From positions 1-64,000 of the forward strand of contig CAXKVR010000371.1 of NCBI GenBank assembly GCA_964058845.1: a stretch of DNA of 64,000 nucleotides, given 5' to 3'. Position 1 is the stretch's first letter; each line of letters begins with the position of its first letter. The translations under genes were made by a program, and so were the position numbers. The notes below the pieces were generated by a model. The model searched no databases and was not told the DNA's origin. It worked only from the letters and a program-made list of their open reading frames with translations. Positions 33,991-45,682 of this stretch are shown here, one piece after another. The DNA comes from Carex sylvatica (lineage: Eukaryota; Streptophyta; Magnoliopsida; Poales; Cyperaceae).

Positions 33991-35181
33991 ATGGACAACC
34001 TACTCTCCAACGGCAAATTTCATCAAACAGTTCCTAAGCAATTCATTCTCCCACCTGAGATGCGCGTGCCTGGAGAGGTCAATTGCACTGTGAGTTTGCC
34101 AGTTATCGACCTGAGAGGTGGGTCCAACTCCCATGTAGAGGACCGTGATCAGATTATTGAAGAAATCCTCCATGCTGGCAAAGAGTTTGGTTTCTTTCAG
34201 GTGAGTGGATCTACTTGTTTGCTTTCAAGTTATAACTGTTGATTAATTTGTTTGGTAATATGTGTTTTATCTTAGGTGATAAACCATGGTGTATCAGAGC
34301 AATTGATGAGAGATATGATACGGGTGACAGAGGAGTTCTTTAACATGTCGAAGGAGGACAAAGCAGCATATCACTCTGAAGACACATCAAAGACGATTAG
34401 TCTTTTCTCTAGTCCTTTTCTTGCTAAAAAGGATGGACCAAGGTATTGGCGTGATTGCCTTAGGCTAGCCTGCTATCCTGTACCAGAAACCATAAATGAC
34501 TGGCCTGATAAACCAGCAAAACTAAGAGAGGTTCTTGCAAAATTCATAGTTGAGGCAAGAGAGGTATCAATTACTCTGCTAAGCCTGATTTCTGAAGGAT
34601 TGGGTATGAAAGAAGGGTATTTTGAAGGAGACTTAAGTTCAGGTCAGGTTATAATAAATGTGAATTACTACCCGCCTTGCCCAGCACCCGATCTGACGCT
34701 TGGCTTGCACCCACACTGTGACTTATACTTGATAACCCTTCTTCTCCAGGGAGCTGTTAGCGGTCTTGAAATCATGCACCAGGGCAAATGGGTCAGGGTA
34801 GACCCAATCCAAAATGCATTAGTTATAAATTTTGGGCATCAATTAGAGGTCAGTTTTAATTTGTTTATATATTTACTGTTACAATTTTCCTTTATTCTGA
34901 TACACATTATGATTGATTGATTGATTGATCAGATAATTACAAATGGAGTACTGAAAAGCGTCGAGCATCGGGCAGTTACAAACTCAGGTGCAGCAAGGAC
35001 ATCTGTGGCCATGTTTATAACGCCAGAGAAGGAGAGCTTCATTAGCCCTGCAAAAGAAATTGTTAATGAAGAAAATCCTCCCCTTTACAAATCTTTTGTT
35101 TTCAAGGATTTCTTAAGAACTTATGTTGAACTTTTTGCTAAGAGAGTGGATGTTACGGAGGCTTTCAAGATCAATGGTTGA
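33991..35181 (+). CDS. 2-oxoglutarate/Fe(II)-dependent dioxygenase
   Basis: Three phase-0 exons, 33,991-34,200, 34,276-34,848 and 34,933-35,181, with GT-AG introns, give 343 residues, normal for plant DOXC enzymes. The N-terminal non-haem dioxygenase domain has SLPVIDLRG and FGFFQVINHGV. The catalytic domain has the iron ligands H217-x-D219 and H273 (in VEHRAV) and the 2-oxoglutarate anchor R283-T-S285. YYPPCPAPDLTLGLHPHCD is typical. Such cytosolic enzymes hydroxylate or desaturate specialised metabolites or hormones using 2-oxoglutarate and O2. Spacing and sequence resemble the hyoscyamine 6-hydroxylase-like clade, but the substrate cannot be read. All active-site residues are present, so it is probably functional. 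The start codon is the only Met ahead of the domain and has good TATA spacing. Confidence 0.93.
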
Positions 35182-35192
35182 AATTAAAGTAT

Positions 35193-35539
35193 GTCATAAA
35201 CATTGTGACAAACGAACTATTCTGGTTCGGTTCAACGGGTTCAAAATTTTGTCATAAATTTGTGATTCAGAAATAATTCATTTATAACTCAAGAATAACT
35301 CAGAATTATACATTGAGTCCAGATCGGAGATCTCAGTTCCATAACTGAGAAAAAAGAAAATTCACAAATTATTCACGAATATTTCATAAAATTCAGGAAA
35401 AATTTATAAAATTCACAAATTATTCGTGAATAATTCAGTAAAAATTCAGTCAACCGAATAATACGTCAAGCAGTTCGCTGACACCAAAAAATCAAATTAT
35501 TCATTAATAATTTGCGAATCTTGTCACTATGGTTATAAA
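35193..35539. mobile_element. hAT-like element in dioxygenase 3' UTR
   Basis: Element 35,201-35,531 (331 bp) between GTCATAAA (35,193-35,200) and GTTATAAA (35,532-35,539), an 8-bp duplication with one mismatch. The left end CATTGTGACAAACGAA matches the reverse strand of the right end CATAGTGACAAGATTCG. Subterminal AATTATTC and GAATAATT words repeat. It begins 19 bp after the dioxygenase stop codon. A 38-bp piece spanning its right edge (CGAATCTTGTCACTATG and flank) is duplicated at about 35,573-35,610. Confidence 0.7.
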
Positions 35540-35594
35540 TGCCTATAATAAATGTCTACGAATCTTGTGGCGAATCTTGTCACTATGCTTATAA

Positions 35595-36930
35595 ATGCCT
35601 ATAAATAACTGTCTGGGGAACCGAGATCTGCAGTCAATTCCCATGAAGAAGTCAGTAAAACGGGTCAATCTCAAGAAAAGATATGGGGTGCTACACAGAA
35701 AGCCAAATGGGAAAGGTGTGGCGCTTCAACCAACGCAACCTCCAAGAATGCACTTCGGAGTAGGTCCGATGTATTGGACCTACTTTGGTTCGATGGGTGA
35801 TCTGGCCATCCAATTGCATCAAGAATCATGCATTTCTATTAAAATCCTTACGAGTTTTTATCAATTTCCGTGCGCACAGATCTTAATGCCAATCGTACGG
35901 TGATAGAGCTAATTGAACCTAAAAGTAGGTCCAATGCCCATCGACCTACTCCTATCTCCCAAGAATGAACAAAAAACAGCTGAATGAGGAAGATCTTTTG
36001 GTGCACCCCCCGAGTTATCTCATTCAACGGCGAACTGAAACCTGTACAAATGACAGTGGTCAGAAACAGGAAAGGAGGGGGACTACAACGGTTAACCTAG
36101 TACGAGCACTAGCGCGACAAATATCTCTCGTTACAAGAGAAAGGCGGCTCAAATACTTAGGTCCATGAAGGAGTTTTCTCAGTCTAGGCCAAGTGGGGCC
36201 TCCATTCCAGGTACGAGCAGGGGGTTTTTTCACCACATGATGCACAGCCTGAAACTGAAGAAATTAATCTGGAGTCTCCCTTGATGGATTTTACAAAGTC
36301 CATGTAGCCTATAAGAGGATTTCAACTTTGGCCCACAGGTGTGGTTTCGATGTATCAGATGTAGAGGAAACAGTTCAGGAGGAAAATCACTATTTGCACG
36401 AGGTATCTGCAACAGTTTCAAATGACACAAAAGATGAAGGTCGTATATTAGAAAATGAGAGGGCCAGCCTGGACCCCTTAACAGAGGAGGATACAGAGTC
36501 CGAAAGAGAATGATTACCAAGGTTTATAAGCAGGAGTGATATATGGTAGTGGTAGTTTACTAGTTTAAATAATGAAGCAAATCAAATTTATGTCTTGGAA
36601 TACTAGGGGATTGGGGAATCTAAATAAATGTTGTGAAGTACGAAGTGTGATTCGTTTAGCAAGATGTGATATAGTGTGTATTCAAGAATCTAAGTTAAAT
36701 GAATTTAATTTAGCTTATGCCTCGAGCTTCTTGTCTTCTTTTTTTGAGAAAAATTGTGTGGTTCTCAATGCAATAAATGATTATGGGGGATGTGTTATAT
36801 GTTGGAGAAAAAATTATACACACCTAACCTCGTGGGCAACAAGGAACACTTGTTCGGTGGTCCTGAGGCAAAACAGCTCGAGCATGGTTTTTACAGTCAC
36901 CAATGTCTATGGTCCGAGTGAGGATGCATT
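35595..36930 (+). pseudogene. Truncated LINE (L1-type) retroelement
   Basis: The clearest part is 36,572-36,930, with KQIKFMSWNTRGLG followed by CDIVCIQESK and VTNVYGP, the start of the apurinic-type endonuclease domain of plant LINE ORF2. The catalytic N and E of MSWN...QESK are visible. Upstream (about 35,640-36,520) broken frames on the same strand fit an ORF1 tail (basic, then acidic and Ser/Thr-rich). The reading frame is cut at 36,931 by a Copia LTR, and the reverse transcriptase is missing, so the element is dead. Confidence 0.75.
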
Positions 36931-36931
36931 T

Positions 36932-38290
36932 TGTTAGGTTTTTTAGGGTTTGAGAAAAGGAAGAGAGTAAGAGACAAAGAGACAACTCAAAGTGAATTGT
37001 ATTAGACTTAGTTTCTCTCATGATAAGAGTCTACACATTAAAGATACAAAGTTTAATGAATCCGAATAGCAATTTGAGTCAAAACATAACAATCTCCAAC
37101 TTGAATCAAATTGTATCTAAAACAAACTAAAACATAAAGCAAATGCATAAAACAAATATAACCTAAACAAATAAACATAAAGATACACTAGCAACATTAT
37201 AGAAACAAAACTAGCTCAATCTAACTAGAAACAAACTGACACCAAGCTTGAACAAAGCCTTAACTTTGCAATTGGAAGAGGCTTTGTGAGCATATCAGCC
37301 AGATTCGACTCGGTACCAATCTTCTTCACAGCAACTTTGCCTTCCGAAATCACATCTCATACTGAATGTCAATGTGCTTCGTCTTCTCATGGTACATGCG
37401 GTCCTTGATCAAATGCATCGTGCTTTGGTTATCACAAAACACTGTAATAGGACCCTCGAAAGAAGACATCTCACTAACAAGCGCCTTGAGCCAAATAGCC
37501 TCCTTAATAGCCTCGGTAATTGTCATGTATTCCGCCTCGGTACTTGAGAGTGCAACGGTTGCTTGAAGTGTAGACTTTCAACTAATTGCACAATCTCCAA
37601 AAGTAAAAACATAACCCATCAAAGAACGCCTCTTGTCTAAATCACTCGCAAAATCCACATTCACAAAACCCGTTAGTGTCTTGCGATTACCAAACTCCAA
37701 ACGAGCATCAATATGTATCATAAGTTTTTGATGTCGCATGAAATTGAACAAAAAACTATCGAATTGTCCTATTTCTTGTGTGTACCAATTGAAGTATTTT
37801 GAAATAAATTGAATGACGAATCAAAGTTTTATCAGGAAGAAAAGAGAAGGAATTCGTGAATTCCATTTTTAATCCAATTGAAGTCTTTTCGAAATGTTCA
37901 TCCGAACAAAATAAATATATTAATTCGATTTTCTTTTCTCTTCGATTGATATGTGAATAAAACACACTATAGAAAAAGAAAGAAAGAATATATATGATAT
38001 AGTTATATCATATGAGAATAGTTATATGATATAAAAATTATTATAAATGTTACTTTAATAAATTAGAGTAATCTATTCTAATTAATAATAAATTAAACTC
38101 TTAAATAGCGGAAGATCCACTTTACCGCTTTCCAATGCCTTTTTTGGGACAAGAGAGAAATCTATTTACCACACTAACGGCTTGAACAATGTCGGATCGA
38201 GTACACACCATAAAGTACATTAGACTCCCGACTAAACTCGAATATGAAATATTTTTTACATATATTTTTTCTCAACATCACATTTTGGAC
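36932..38290 (-). mobile_element. Partial Copia element with short LTR
   Basis: A 160-bp LTR at 36,932-37,091 starts TGTTAGG and ends CATAACA. A purine tract (minus-strand AAGTTGGAGATTG) abuts it. Farther right the minus strand encodes Copia RNase H with stops and frame breaks: 37,700-37,240 contains GFVNVDFASDLDKR, ALSSTEAEY and DNQSTMHL, and 38,270-38,105 contains YFMVCTRSDI and HWKAVKWIFRYLR. The rest of pol and the second LTR are absent. An AT-rich stretch (about 37,750-38,098) splits the RNase H region. It inserted into the LINE endonuclease frame. Confidence 0.8.
37750..38098. other. AT-rich insert in Copia, possibly plastid-derived
   Basis: This segment breaks the RNase H coding sequence between HWKAVKWIFRYLR (right) and the downstream RNase H part (left). 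Its style (CTTCAATTGGTACACACAAG, GAATTCACGAATTCC on the minus strand, long TTCGATT/AATCGAA words) reminds me of plastid intergenic DNA, but I cannot name the locus. Treated as an inference. Confidence 0.3.
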
Positions 38291-38299
38291 TTAAAACGG

Positions 38300-39060
38300 C
38301 CAAAACACTTAAATTGAACGGTTTGAACGTAATGCGATCCAATCAGATACCATACATAATAACAATTAATTCACGTTCACCCCTCTTCCAGGCTCAAGAT
38401 TTTTGTTGGGTCACGTCGACGTCAGACTTGATCAAGGTTGGGTATATGGGTCCCATTTTATATTCTACCATATATTTTCTTGGACTGGGTTTTATTGGTT
38501 TTCTTGACAAGTTAATAGTGACCGTTTCTTTTTTTTGTCAAGCATAAAAAAAAAAAGCTAAGTCGGCCAACAATAAATTATTAGTACTTGATTAAGACAT
38601 GTAGAAATTTGAGCTAGAGCATCTGAGATCTCTTTTCTATTTTTTAAAGCTCACTGAGACTTCATATTTTACTTCTCTGGGACGTACGTAATTTATAATT
38701 TTAAATTATTTTTTTAATAAATTTGCTTTCTAACTATTTTATTGGCTCTCATTCTCATCGCTCTAAATGCTTTTAGTAATATTTACTCACCTTGTCACTA
38801 GAAGAATTAAAAAGTAATTACATGATCCGTGTAGAATTTTAGAAATTAAAATTAATTCAATTTCTATTTATTGCATAACAGCTCAATATTTTTTTTATCT
38901 TTGTAATATAAATGCTCAAGTCGTAATGTAAAGCCTTGCTCGATACAAAACAGTCAATTATATATAGTAGGCAGCATCTTTTAAAGACATTAATTTGTGT
39001 TCACATAGGTGCCTGAAGGCAACACAATGAGTTCAGTTAGATCTACTTGTTCAGCTTTTT
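38300..39060. repeat. Copy of the 26.5-27.2 kb repeat
   Basis: Very close to 26,520-27,170, including CAATCAGATACCATACATRA, GGTCACGTCGACGTCAGACT and TTAGTACTTGATTAAGACAT. It starts right after the Copia fragment. The high similarity, compared with the more diverged copies at 4.9, 5.9 and 31.5 kb, points to a recent duplication. No gene is seen. Confidence 0.7.
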
Positions 39061-39224
39061 GTAAACACCAAAATTATAAATATGGGACTCATTAAATATT
39101 ACTATATTTGGAATGTTTCGTGTACCTGGACTGTAGGTCAGTGTCTGTAGGGAAAATTCACTAATACAAAAAGGTTAATAGTCCAGTTAGATCACAATCA
39201 TATTTTTTTCAAATAATAATTAAT

Positions 39225-40210
39225 TTTGAAAAAAAGTTGCTATCTTTCACCCTCTCATTCTATAGTATTTTTTATTAAAAAAATTAAAAAAAATTGAAAA
39301 ATGTTTCCATTTTTAACATATAAAGTCCTAGCCAATTAAATTGACATATATTTGTAAGTTTGATTTTTTTCATCAATAATTTTTTTTTACCTGCTTAATT
39401 TTTTTTTTGTTGATATAAAATTCACCTTGCAATTGTCAAAAAAAAAAAAATTGTAAATGTGTGCAGACTTTAAATGAGGATATGAAAATATAATATATCA
39501 TTAATTTTTGGATAGATGACAAGTCAATTTTGGAAATATAATATATCGTTAATTTTAGAAAATATAATATATCATTAATTTTGGAAATATAATATATCGA
39601 TAATTTTAGGAAATATAATATGTTATTAATTTTTTAAAATTTTGGTCTTGGACTCTTGGCCCATTTTATGTAATTATTTCTGTAATATGACAAAATTAAT
39701 TTTGAAAAGAAGTTGCTATTTTTCACCCTCTCATGTTTTTTTGTAGTATTTTTTTTATCAAAAATTTATCAAAGAGAATATAGAATTGAAAAAAGTTTCT
39801 ATTTTTAGATATAAAGTCCTATATAAGTAGAGGGAATGATCAAGTTGTCTTGTATTGTGATACACAAAATAAATTTGTGAAAAAAGATGATTCTCATTAC
39901 TGTCAAGAAAACTACCATTAGATTTTACAGGGAGCTCTTTAATAATTTTTATTGTTTTAACTTTTAGTCGGAATTTTTTGTCTTCTCCATTTTAAAACTT
40001 GTTATTTCTAATTAAATTGGCATGTATTTATAATTTATAATACACATTAAATTTGTGAAGAAAGGTGATTCTCACTAAAAACCATTTGATTTCATGAGTG
40101 AGTTATTCAATAATTTTTATTGTTTTAATTTATAGTTCGAATTTTTTTGTCTCCTCCATTTAAAACTTGTTATTTCTAATTAAATTGACATGTATTTGTA
40201 AGTTTGATTT
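39225..40210. repeat. Nested local tandem duplications
   Basis: Three layers. A ~115-bp direct repeat occurs at about 39,228-39,345 and 39,702-39,835 (TTGCTAT.TTTCACCCTCTC). Between them is a five-copy array at about 39,481-39,635 of a ~27-bp unit containing AATATAATATATC.TTAATTTT. A ~170-bp tandem pair follows at about 39,862-40,030 and 40,036-40,205 (AATAATTTTTATTGTTTTAA, AAACTTGTTATTTCTAATTA). No gene. Confidence 0.65.
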
Positions 40211-41503
40211 TTTTTTTCATCATTTCTAAGCATATCGTTATTACCGACAAGAGTATGTGCAAAGATACCGTTGGATAAAATATTTCTAGCATCGCAAATT
40301 GCAATAGACTTTTGTAGAGCGTCTAGTTATATGTACTGGTAAATGTGGGTCAGCTTAGATTTACTGCTCTGTTCTTGTAGGCAATTTGAGCATGTACCAG
40401 CTTTATTTTATTTGTATGCATGCTGCTACAAGTACTGCAACTCTTTTGTAATGTTTCACATTTTATATGCCTACGGACTTCTTACCTAAAAAAAAAATAC
40501 ATAAAAGAAAAGAAAAAATATATATATATATATATATATATATACATTCTCATCACTCTTTGGGTCCAACGTTTTGGGGGTTTGGGTCCTCTAGAAGTAA
40601 CTAAATTTTTAGTTTGGATTTGAATCGTCCGATCAGTATCTGCGCAAATATTAAAGAGGATAGGTTAATTTGGTGAATTTTCAACTTGAATTGAATTGGT
40701 CTAGAACAGTCCGGATTCGAACTCTAAATTTAATATAGTTATTTGGAATCCGTTCCTCAGGATTGGGATTTTTCTGAGTGACGTCAAAATTGGTGGTCCC
40801 ATTACAGCCACTGGTTAACAACTCGTTACATACAATATTGCAGCAAATGAGTAAGGAAATCAGAGTCTTATCTATTTTTCCATTTGAAGAGAATCTTTTG
40901 CTTTACAATTATTTTGGAAGTATATGCCTGCGTGTTGTCCCCATTTTCTCTCTAGTTTCTCTCTAGATAATGATAGCACCTTGGAAGCCGCTTTCATCTC
41001 TATCATACAAGACAAAAAGAAAAAGAAAAAGAAAAAAGAAGCTCGATACTCCACTTGTACTAGACAAATTCTTCCACCGAGAGTGAGAGACGGATTGAAA
41101 TTTTTACAGCCAGTTAATACCGGTCAAGATGAGCTCTTCTATTGACTTGACTCGGCTACTAGAAATTACGGAGGTTAATTTAATTAGCTTCTAGAATATG
41201 ATGTGGAGCTGATGCGTGTTAGATTTTTCTCTTCTATTGACTTGACTCGGCAAACTTTTCAGCATCTACATTCTTATTTCACCGGTTGTATTCTACCAAG
41301 AGAGATCTACATTCTTCTATGCACGGAGATCTTTTCAAATATCGTATTATGAACAACTGTAACCAAGCTCGCTTCAGCTATATATGACAATCAAAACAAA
41401 CCGGTTAATACTGGTCAAGATGGGCTCGCTTCACCTATGACAATCAACAGGGCTAGTCCTGAAGATTTTGAGATCCGAGATGGAAGAAAATTTTGGATCC
41501 TTT
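40211..41503. other. Intergenic, no gene seen
   Basis: Contains a (TA)n microsatellite at about 40,518-40,543 and an (AAAAAG)n-like tract at 41,013-41,038. 41,090-41,290 includes two copies of CTCTTCTATTGACTTGACTC and resembles 28,770-28,900. No coding region is supported. Confidence 0.45.
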
Positions 41504-42240
41504 ATATATACTAGTATTGTAAAAAACGGTCTTAACGGCCAATTATATGCCTGTTTAATAGTTAACGGCGGTCAAACCATTATGAATACACTTATCGGAG
41601 GTCTATTAGTGAATTTTTCCGATTAATAGGCTGATTATTCTCGATTATTCTCAATTATTCCGTTTATTTCCATTTATTTTTGTTTATTTTAGTGATTATT
41701 TATTTTTTACATTGTTTTTTTTTCTGTGACTGTGTGATAATAAGTTTTATAAATCATGTATTACAGTTTTATTTGTACTTGGCTATACATTCAATTTTTG
41801 TATATATATTTTTTCTTCTTACTTATTTTGAATTAGTTGATTAATTCCTCTATTATTTATATACCATATATTTTTCTTACTTAATGATGTAATTTTTTTA
41901 ATTAGTACAGCGTGTTCATATATTAAATTAAGTTGTTATTACAAACTAAATTTAGTGATTTTATGTTAGAATGTTTCATGTCTTTCAAATAAGATATTAT
42001 TAGTATTTGAAAACGCTTAATTCTCAAATTTATTTTTTCATTAAATAAATGTGTTACTTACACGTAAATTAAGTGCTTGTGTATTGTTAAGCATAGTGTC
42101 ATGTTATAATAACAGAACTATGTTAAATTAAGTTAAATTGTCCGCATAATTATGATTAATCGTCCACATATCGATTAATCGCTTGACGGTATTCCGTCAT
42201 TCGACAAGCGCATACCGCTATTTACAATATTGATATATAC
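41504..42240. mobile_element. hAT-like non-autonomous element, 721 bp
   Basis: Element 41,512-42,232 lies between perfect 8-bp target duplications ATATATAC (41,504-41,511 and 42,233-42,240). The left end TAGTATTGTAAAAAACGG matches the reverse strand of the right end CAATATTGTAAATAGCGG. The ends are rich in CGG, GATTAAT and GATTATT words. AT-rich interior without coding capacity. Confidence 0.8.
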
Positions 42241-42785
42241 AATTTTTTTTATTGATATGCCGATAGATCATACATATTTATAGAAAAATTTGAACCCTTT
42301 ATATATTCAGAGTTTGAGCTATAATATTTTATTTATTTAATATATACAGATTAATTTATTTTTAATATATTCAAAATATTTTTTTTTGGGGCCCCCTTCC
42401 AAATAAAATTTTAATGTACCCAAGAAAAGATGAAGTTTCAGTTGGCTATATCCCACTTTCTTAATGCTTTTAAAAGTTTTTTTCGATTTGTTTTGGTATA
42501 CTTCAAATGACAACATTTCAGAACTAAAAAAAACATAGATTTTGTCAACTTTTGATATCTTGTAAAATATTATTTGTAGTTGTCTGCATTTTACAGCCTA
42601 TTAAATGCTGACAATAACAGTATTTCCAACTTTATTACAAAACTAATTAGGGTGGAAACAAGTTATACTACGATAAATGCAAAACAGTAGCGCTGAGAAC
42701 ATTCAAATTACTAGTGTCGATAATGCAGAAAGCATACTGTCCGTAGCTAGAAATGAAATGCAGCATTCGCTCATTTATCAATGAA
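42241..42785. other. 3' flank of F-box/PP2 gene 2
   Basis: The part from about 42,640 (ACAAAACTAATTAGGGTGGAA) is shared with the 3' flanks of the other two PP2 copies, starting at about 8,896 and 45,071. The rest is AT-rich and featureless. Confidence 0.55.
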
Positions 42786-44152
42786 CTATATCTTTGGACG
42801 AAACTCAATGCCATTAAAGATTAGCCCTGTCTTTGCCCACAGTTCTTTTGTTTCTTCCACTTTTACTCTAACTTCATCATCCTCCTCACCATCATTGTAG
42901 AATTCCCCAATCTCTACTTCACTCCATTGGTCATCTCGTACTTGAGGATATCTGATCTGATTATTTGGGTTTTGCCTTGACATACCATTTCTGGCTTCTA
43001 GGCAAATCCTGTGATGAGACTCTTTCTCATGAAAGACAATAATTGCTTCCAATGGAAGATCAAGGCCGCTCGAGTCATCTTCTAACTTGAAGATGAAGTA
43101 GACACAATATCTCGTTTTCGGGGTGAGATTTTTGCATCTGAAACTTGCACCGATTTGAAACCACCAAACTAATACCAGATGTTGCACTTCTGAGAACCTA
43201 ATAACAAATGGAGAGAACGGTGAAATTTTGAATTTCATTCTTCGTAGGCATATATATGCCGAGCTAAGTAAAACCTTTACGTTTATTTGTGCTTTGTAAT
43301 TAAGTAAAGTTTATGTTCTTGAATTAAATTATTGAATTATATATGATTATCACAGCTGATAGTTTGTACATATTAGACCACTTTGTGTAATTAACTTCGG
43401 AAATAGTAGAGCGCGTCTATGATGGCTACCACTGGACTTTTCGAGAGATCATTAAAATTTTACACTAACTAATTTGAATATTTGATATGAATCATGCATT
43501 AAAATATATAAATCTGAAGTAATATATTGTTGAATAACACACAAACACACACACAGAGACACTAACTTCCACAGTTTAAATAGAAGGAAAAAGAAAACAA
43601 AGACAACAAGATAACTTTACTTACCTGGATTCATGGTTTGGCACCTGTTCCCAATATCGCGGATCATGAACCCATACAATCCATACTGCTCTTGTAGCTG
43701 ACATCATGTAGATCTTGGCACCACTTGATCTATCCATCTTAAGGCACTGAAGTAATGTTATGATGATACATCAAATGAAAACTGAAGTTACTAAATAATA
43801 TATAGAAGAAATCAAGATAACTAAATAACAATCTCACATCTGAAACAAAAGTTACTTTAAATTAGTGAAAAGGTACCATTTTGCCATCATCAACAATGAT
43901 ACCACAATTGCATAGATGATAGTAGAGGTCCTTCTTGGAAGCCAAGACAGGCTGATCAACAGTCGTGGAAAGGATGTGACCGAGATCAGTGGGCAAAAAG
44001 TGCTCCCACACAGCATCTGCATCTGCAGCTGACTTAAAGAAGGTACAAACACTAGAGCACCGGCACGCGTCTCCTGGAGAGGTTAGTGAGATGACACGAG
44101 ACAGACAATCCTGTGGCAGCCTTGAGATCTCACAGCTGTTTTTTGCTCCCAT
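42786..44152 (-). CDS. F-box protein PP2-B-like, copy 2
   Basis: Same three-exon structure as copy 1: 44,152-43,877, 43,746-43,625 and 43,197-42,786. Each exon is identical in length to its counterpart (276, 122 and 412 nt), giving 269 residues and GT-AG introns. The F-box (from LPQDCLSRVISLTSPGDACRC) is nearly unchanged. In exon 2 the WGDNLLYWQH region is replaced by WVHDPRYWEQ, the most divergent part of the lectin domain and a candidate for altered binding. The C-terminal half keeps RFSEVQHLVLVWW, DDQWSEVEIGEFY and GIEFRPKI. No frameshift is present. About 210 bp of promoter separates it from a truncated Copia LTR at 44,363. An E3-ligase adaptor role is inferred from the family. Confidence 0.92.
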
Positions 44153-44362
44153 TGTGCTAAGAACACTTGGACTTGTGTTTTCACCTTATGTGGCTTATTT
44201 ATTTGCGATTTGAAGCAATGAATATTTATAAATTAAAAACGTATACTGTATCAGGCTAATTTCTTTATAGAAGCACAATTAGAGTGTGTCTAGAAGTACA
44301 CACACACACACAATGACATACTGGTGATATTAGTTTAAGTTTAGCGCAACTTGATCACTCTG

Positions 44363-45066
44363 TTGAGGAATCATAAAGGCTAAACAATTATGCCTTATCT
44401 AGAGATCAAACAATTACATCTCATCTAGGTGTCAAATACTTATACTTTGGAGAAGAAGAAACAATTATCACCTTAACCTAAGACCATTCTATGTTAAAGA
44501 GACTCAAAACATAAACTAAAGTGCGGAATACAATACCTAATTCCATATTGTTTGTCATGAAATCCCAAATTCGATGTAAGAGCGACAACTGTCTCCGTGA
44601 GCGCGAGACAAGACTCTAGAACTCTAGCTATTCTTTTCTCACCCTTTTGATTGGATTATAGATTAGGTCTTCCAAAGCAACAAGATCGCCCGTGAGAAAT
44701 CATCTCCAATTTTCTTATGGATCTCTCATCTCAATTTTTTAATGGTTGAAGAGAAAGAGAAGGCTTTCAAAATTATGTATAGAATAACATCTTTTAGAAT
44801 TCTGAGATGAGTTAGTTATCTTGTGCCTTGGGGATCCATCTATATATAGGTTTACACATCTTACAGCACGAGTGCGGGTGCACTGAGCCGCACAGGGTGA
44901 ACGTGTCTTATAACCACCTTAAATTTTAGTTTCGAAAATATCCTGCATCCTGAGTGCGTCCGCACTCAGAGTCAGTGCAGGTCATCCATCCGTACTGGAC
45001 TAAAAACTGAACTCCAAAAATTGTCTAAGTATTCAGTGCTGGTTAGTCCACCCGCACTGGCCTTGG
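44363..45066. repeat. Truncated LTR of the 10.5-kb Copia family
   Basis: Begins TGTTGAGGAATCATAAAGGC like the LTR start at 10,538 and follows it for about 700 bp (GGATTATAGATTAGGTCTTC, GAATTCTGAGATGAGTTAG, CCTGAGTGCGTCCGCACTCA). It stops abruptly and joins PP2 3'-flank sequence at about 45,066. Its position in the PP2-2 promoter differs from that of the element in the PP2-1 promoter, so it is an independent insertion. The missing end suggests a deletion or rearrangement breakpoint. Confidence 0.8.
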
Positions 45067-45440
45067 ACTTCATTACAAAACTAAATAGGGTGGAAACAAG
45101 TTATATATTATGATAAATGTAAGACAATAGAGCTGAGAACATTAAAATTACAAAGGTCGGTAGTGCAGAAATCATATTGGCCGTAGCTAGCAATGAAATG
45201 CAGCATTCACTCATTTATAAAATGACACTATATCTTACGACGAAACTCGATGCCATTAAAAATTAGCCCTCTCTTTGCCCAACTTCATCATCCTCCTCAC
45301 CATCATTGTAGAATTCCCTGATCTCTACTTCACCCATTTGTCATCTCTTACTTGAGGATATCTGATCTGATTATTTGGGTTTTGCCTAGACATACCATTT
45401 CTGGCTTCTAGGCAAATCCTGTGGTGAGACTTTATCATTA
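45067..45440 (-). pseudogene. F-box/PP2 pseudogene, exon 3 remnant
   Basis: A third PP2 copy. The stop (45,228-45,230), the C-terminal GIEFR-coding sequence and part of the lectin domain are recognisable, with the 3' flank at 45,067-45,227. A deletion of about 32 nt relative to copy 2 (within TTTGCCCAACTTCATC) and a 1-nt loss near CTTCACCCATTTGTC break the frame. The sequence is lost after about 45,440. Exons 1 and 2 are missing. Matching 5' flank reappears at about 47,137-47,345, so the middle of the gene was replaced by about 1.7 kb of other DNA. Confidence 0.85.
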
Positions 45441-45682
45441 TTCATCTTCGAAGATTTGATGAAGTCTAGCTAATTAATTGTTGGCTGTATTTTTTTAATA
45501 TCGTTCCAAATTTAAAACCATTTACATTTTACAGTAATTCTAGTACCATATGGGTGTGTTTGTAGTCTCCCTTTTTGAATACCAGCATATCATGAAACAA
45601 CTGAAAACACCAAAAATGTAGTTTGTGGCGTTAATTGTCCTGAAACCTCACGTTGGAATTGGTATGGCTATATACACTTATC

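Noticed and set aside
37756..37965. 69-codon minus-strand frame (SHINRREKKIELIY...)
   Set aside because: Lies in the AT-rich block that interrupts a Copia gene. No known protein recognised.
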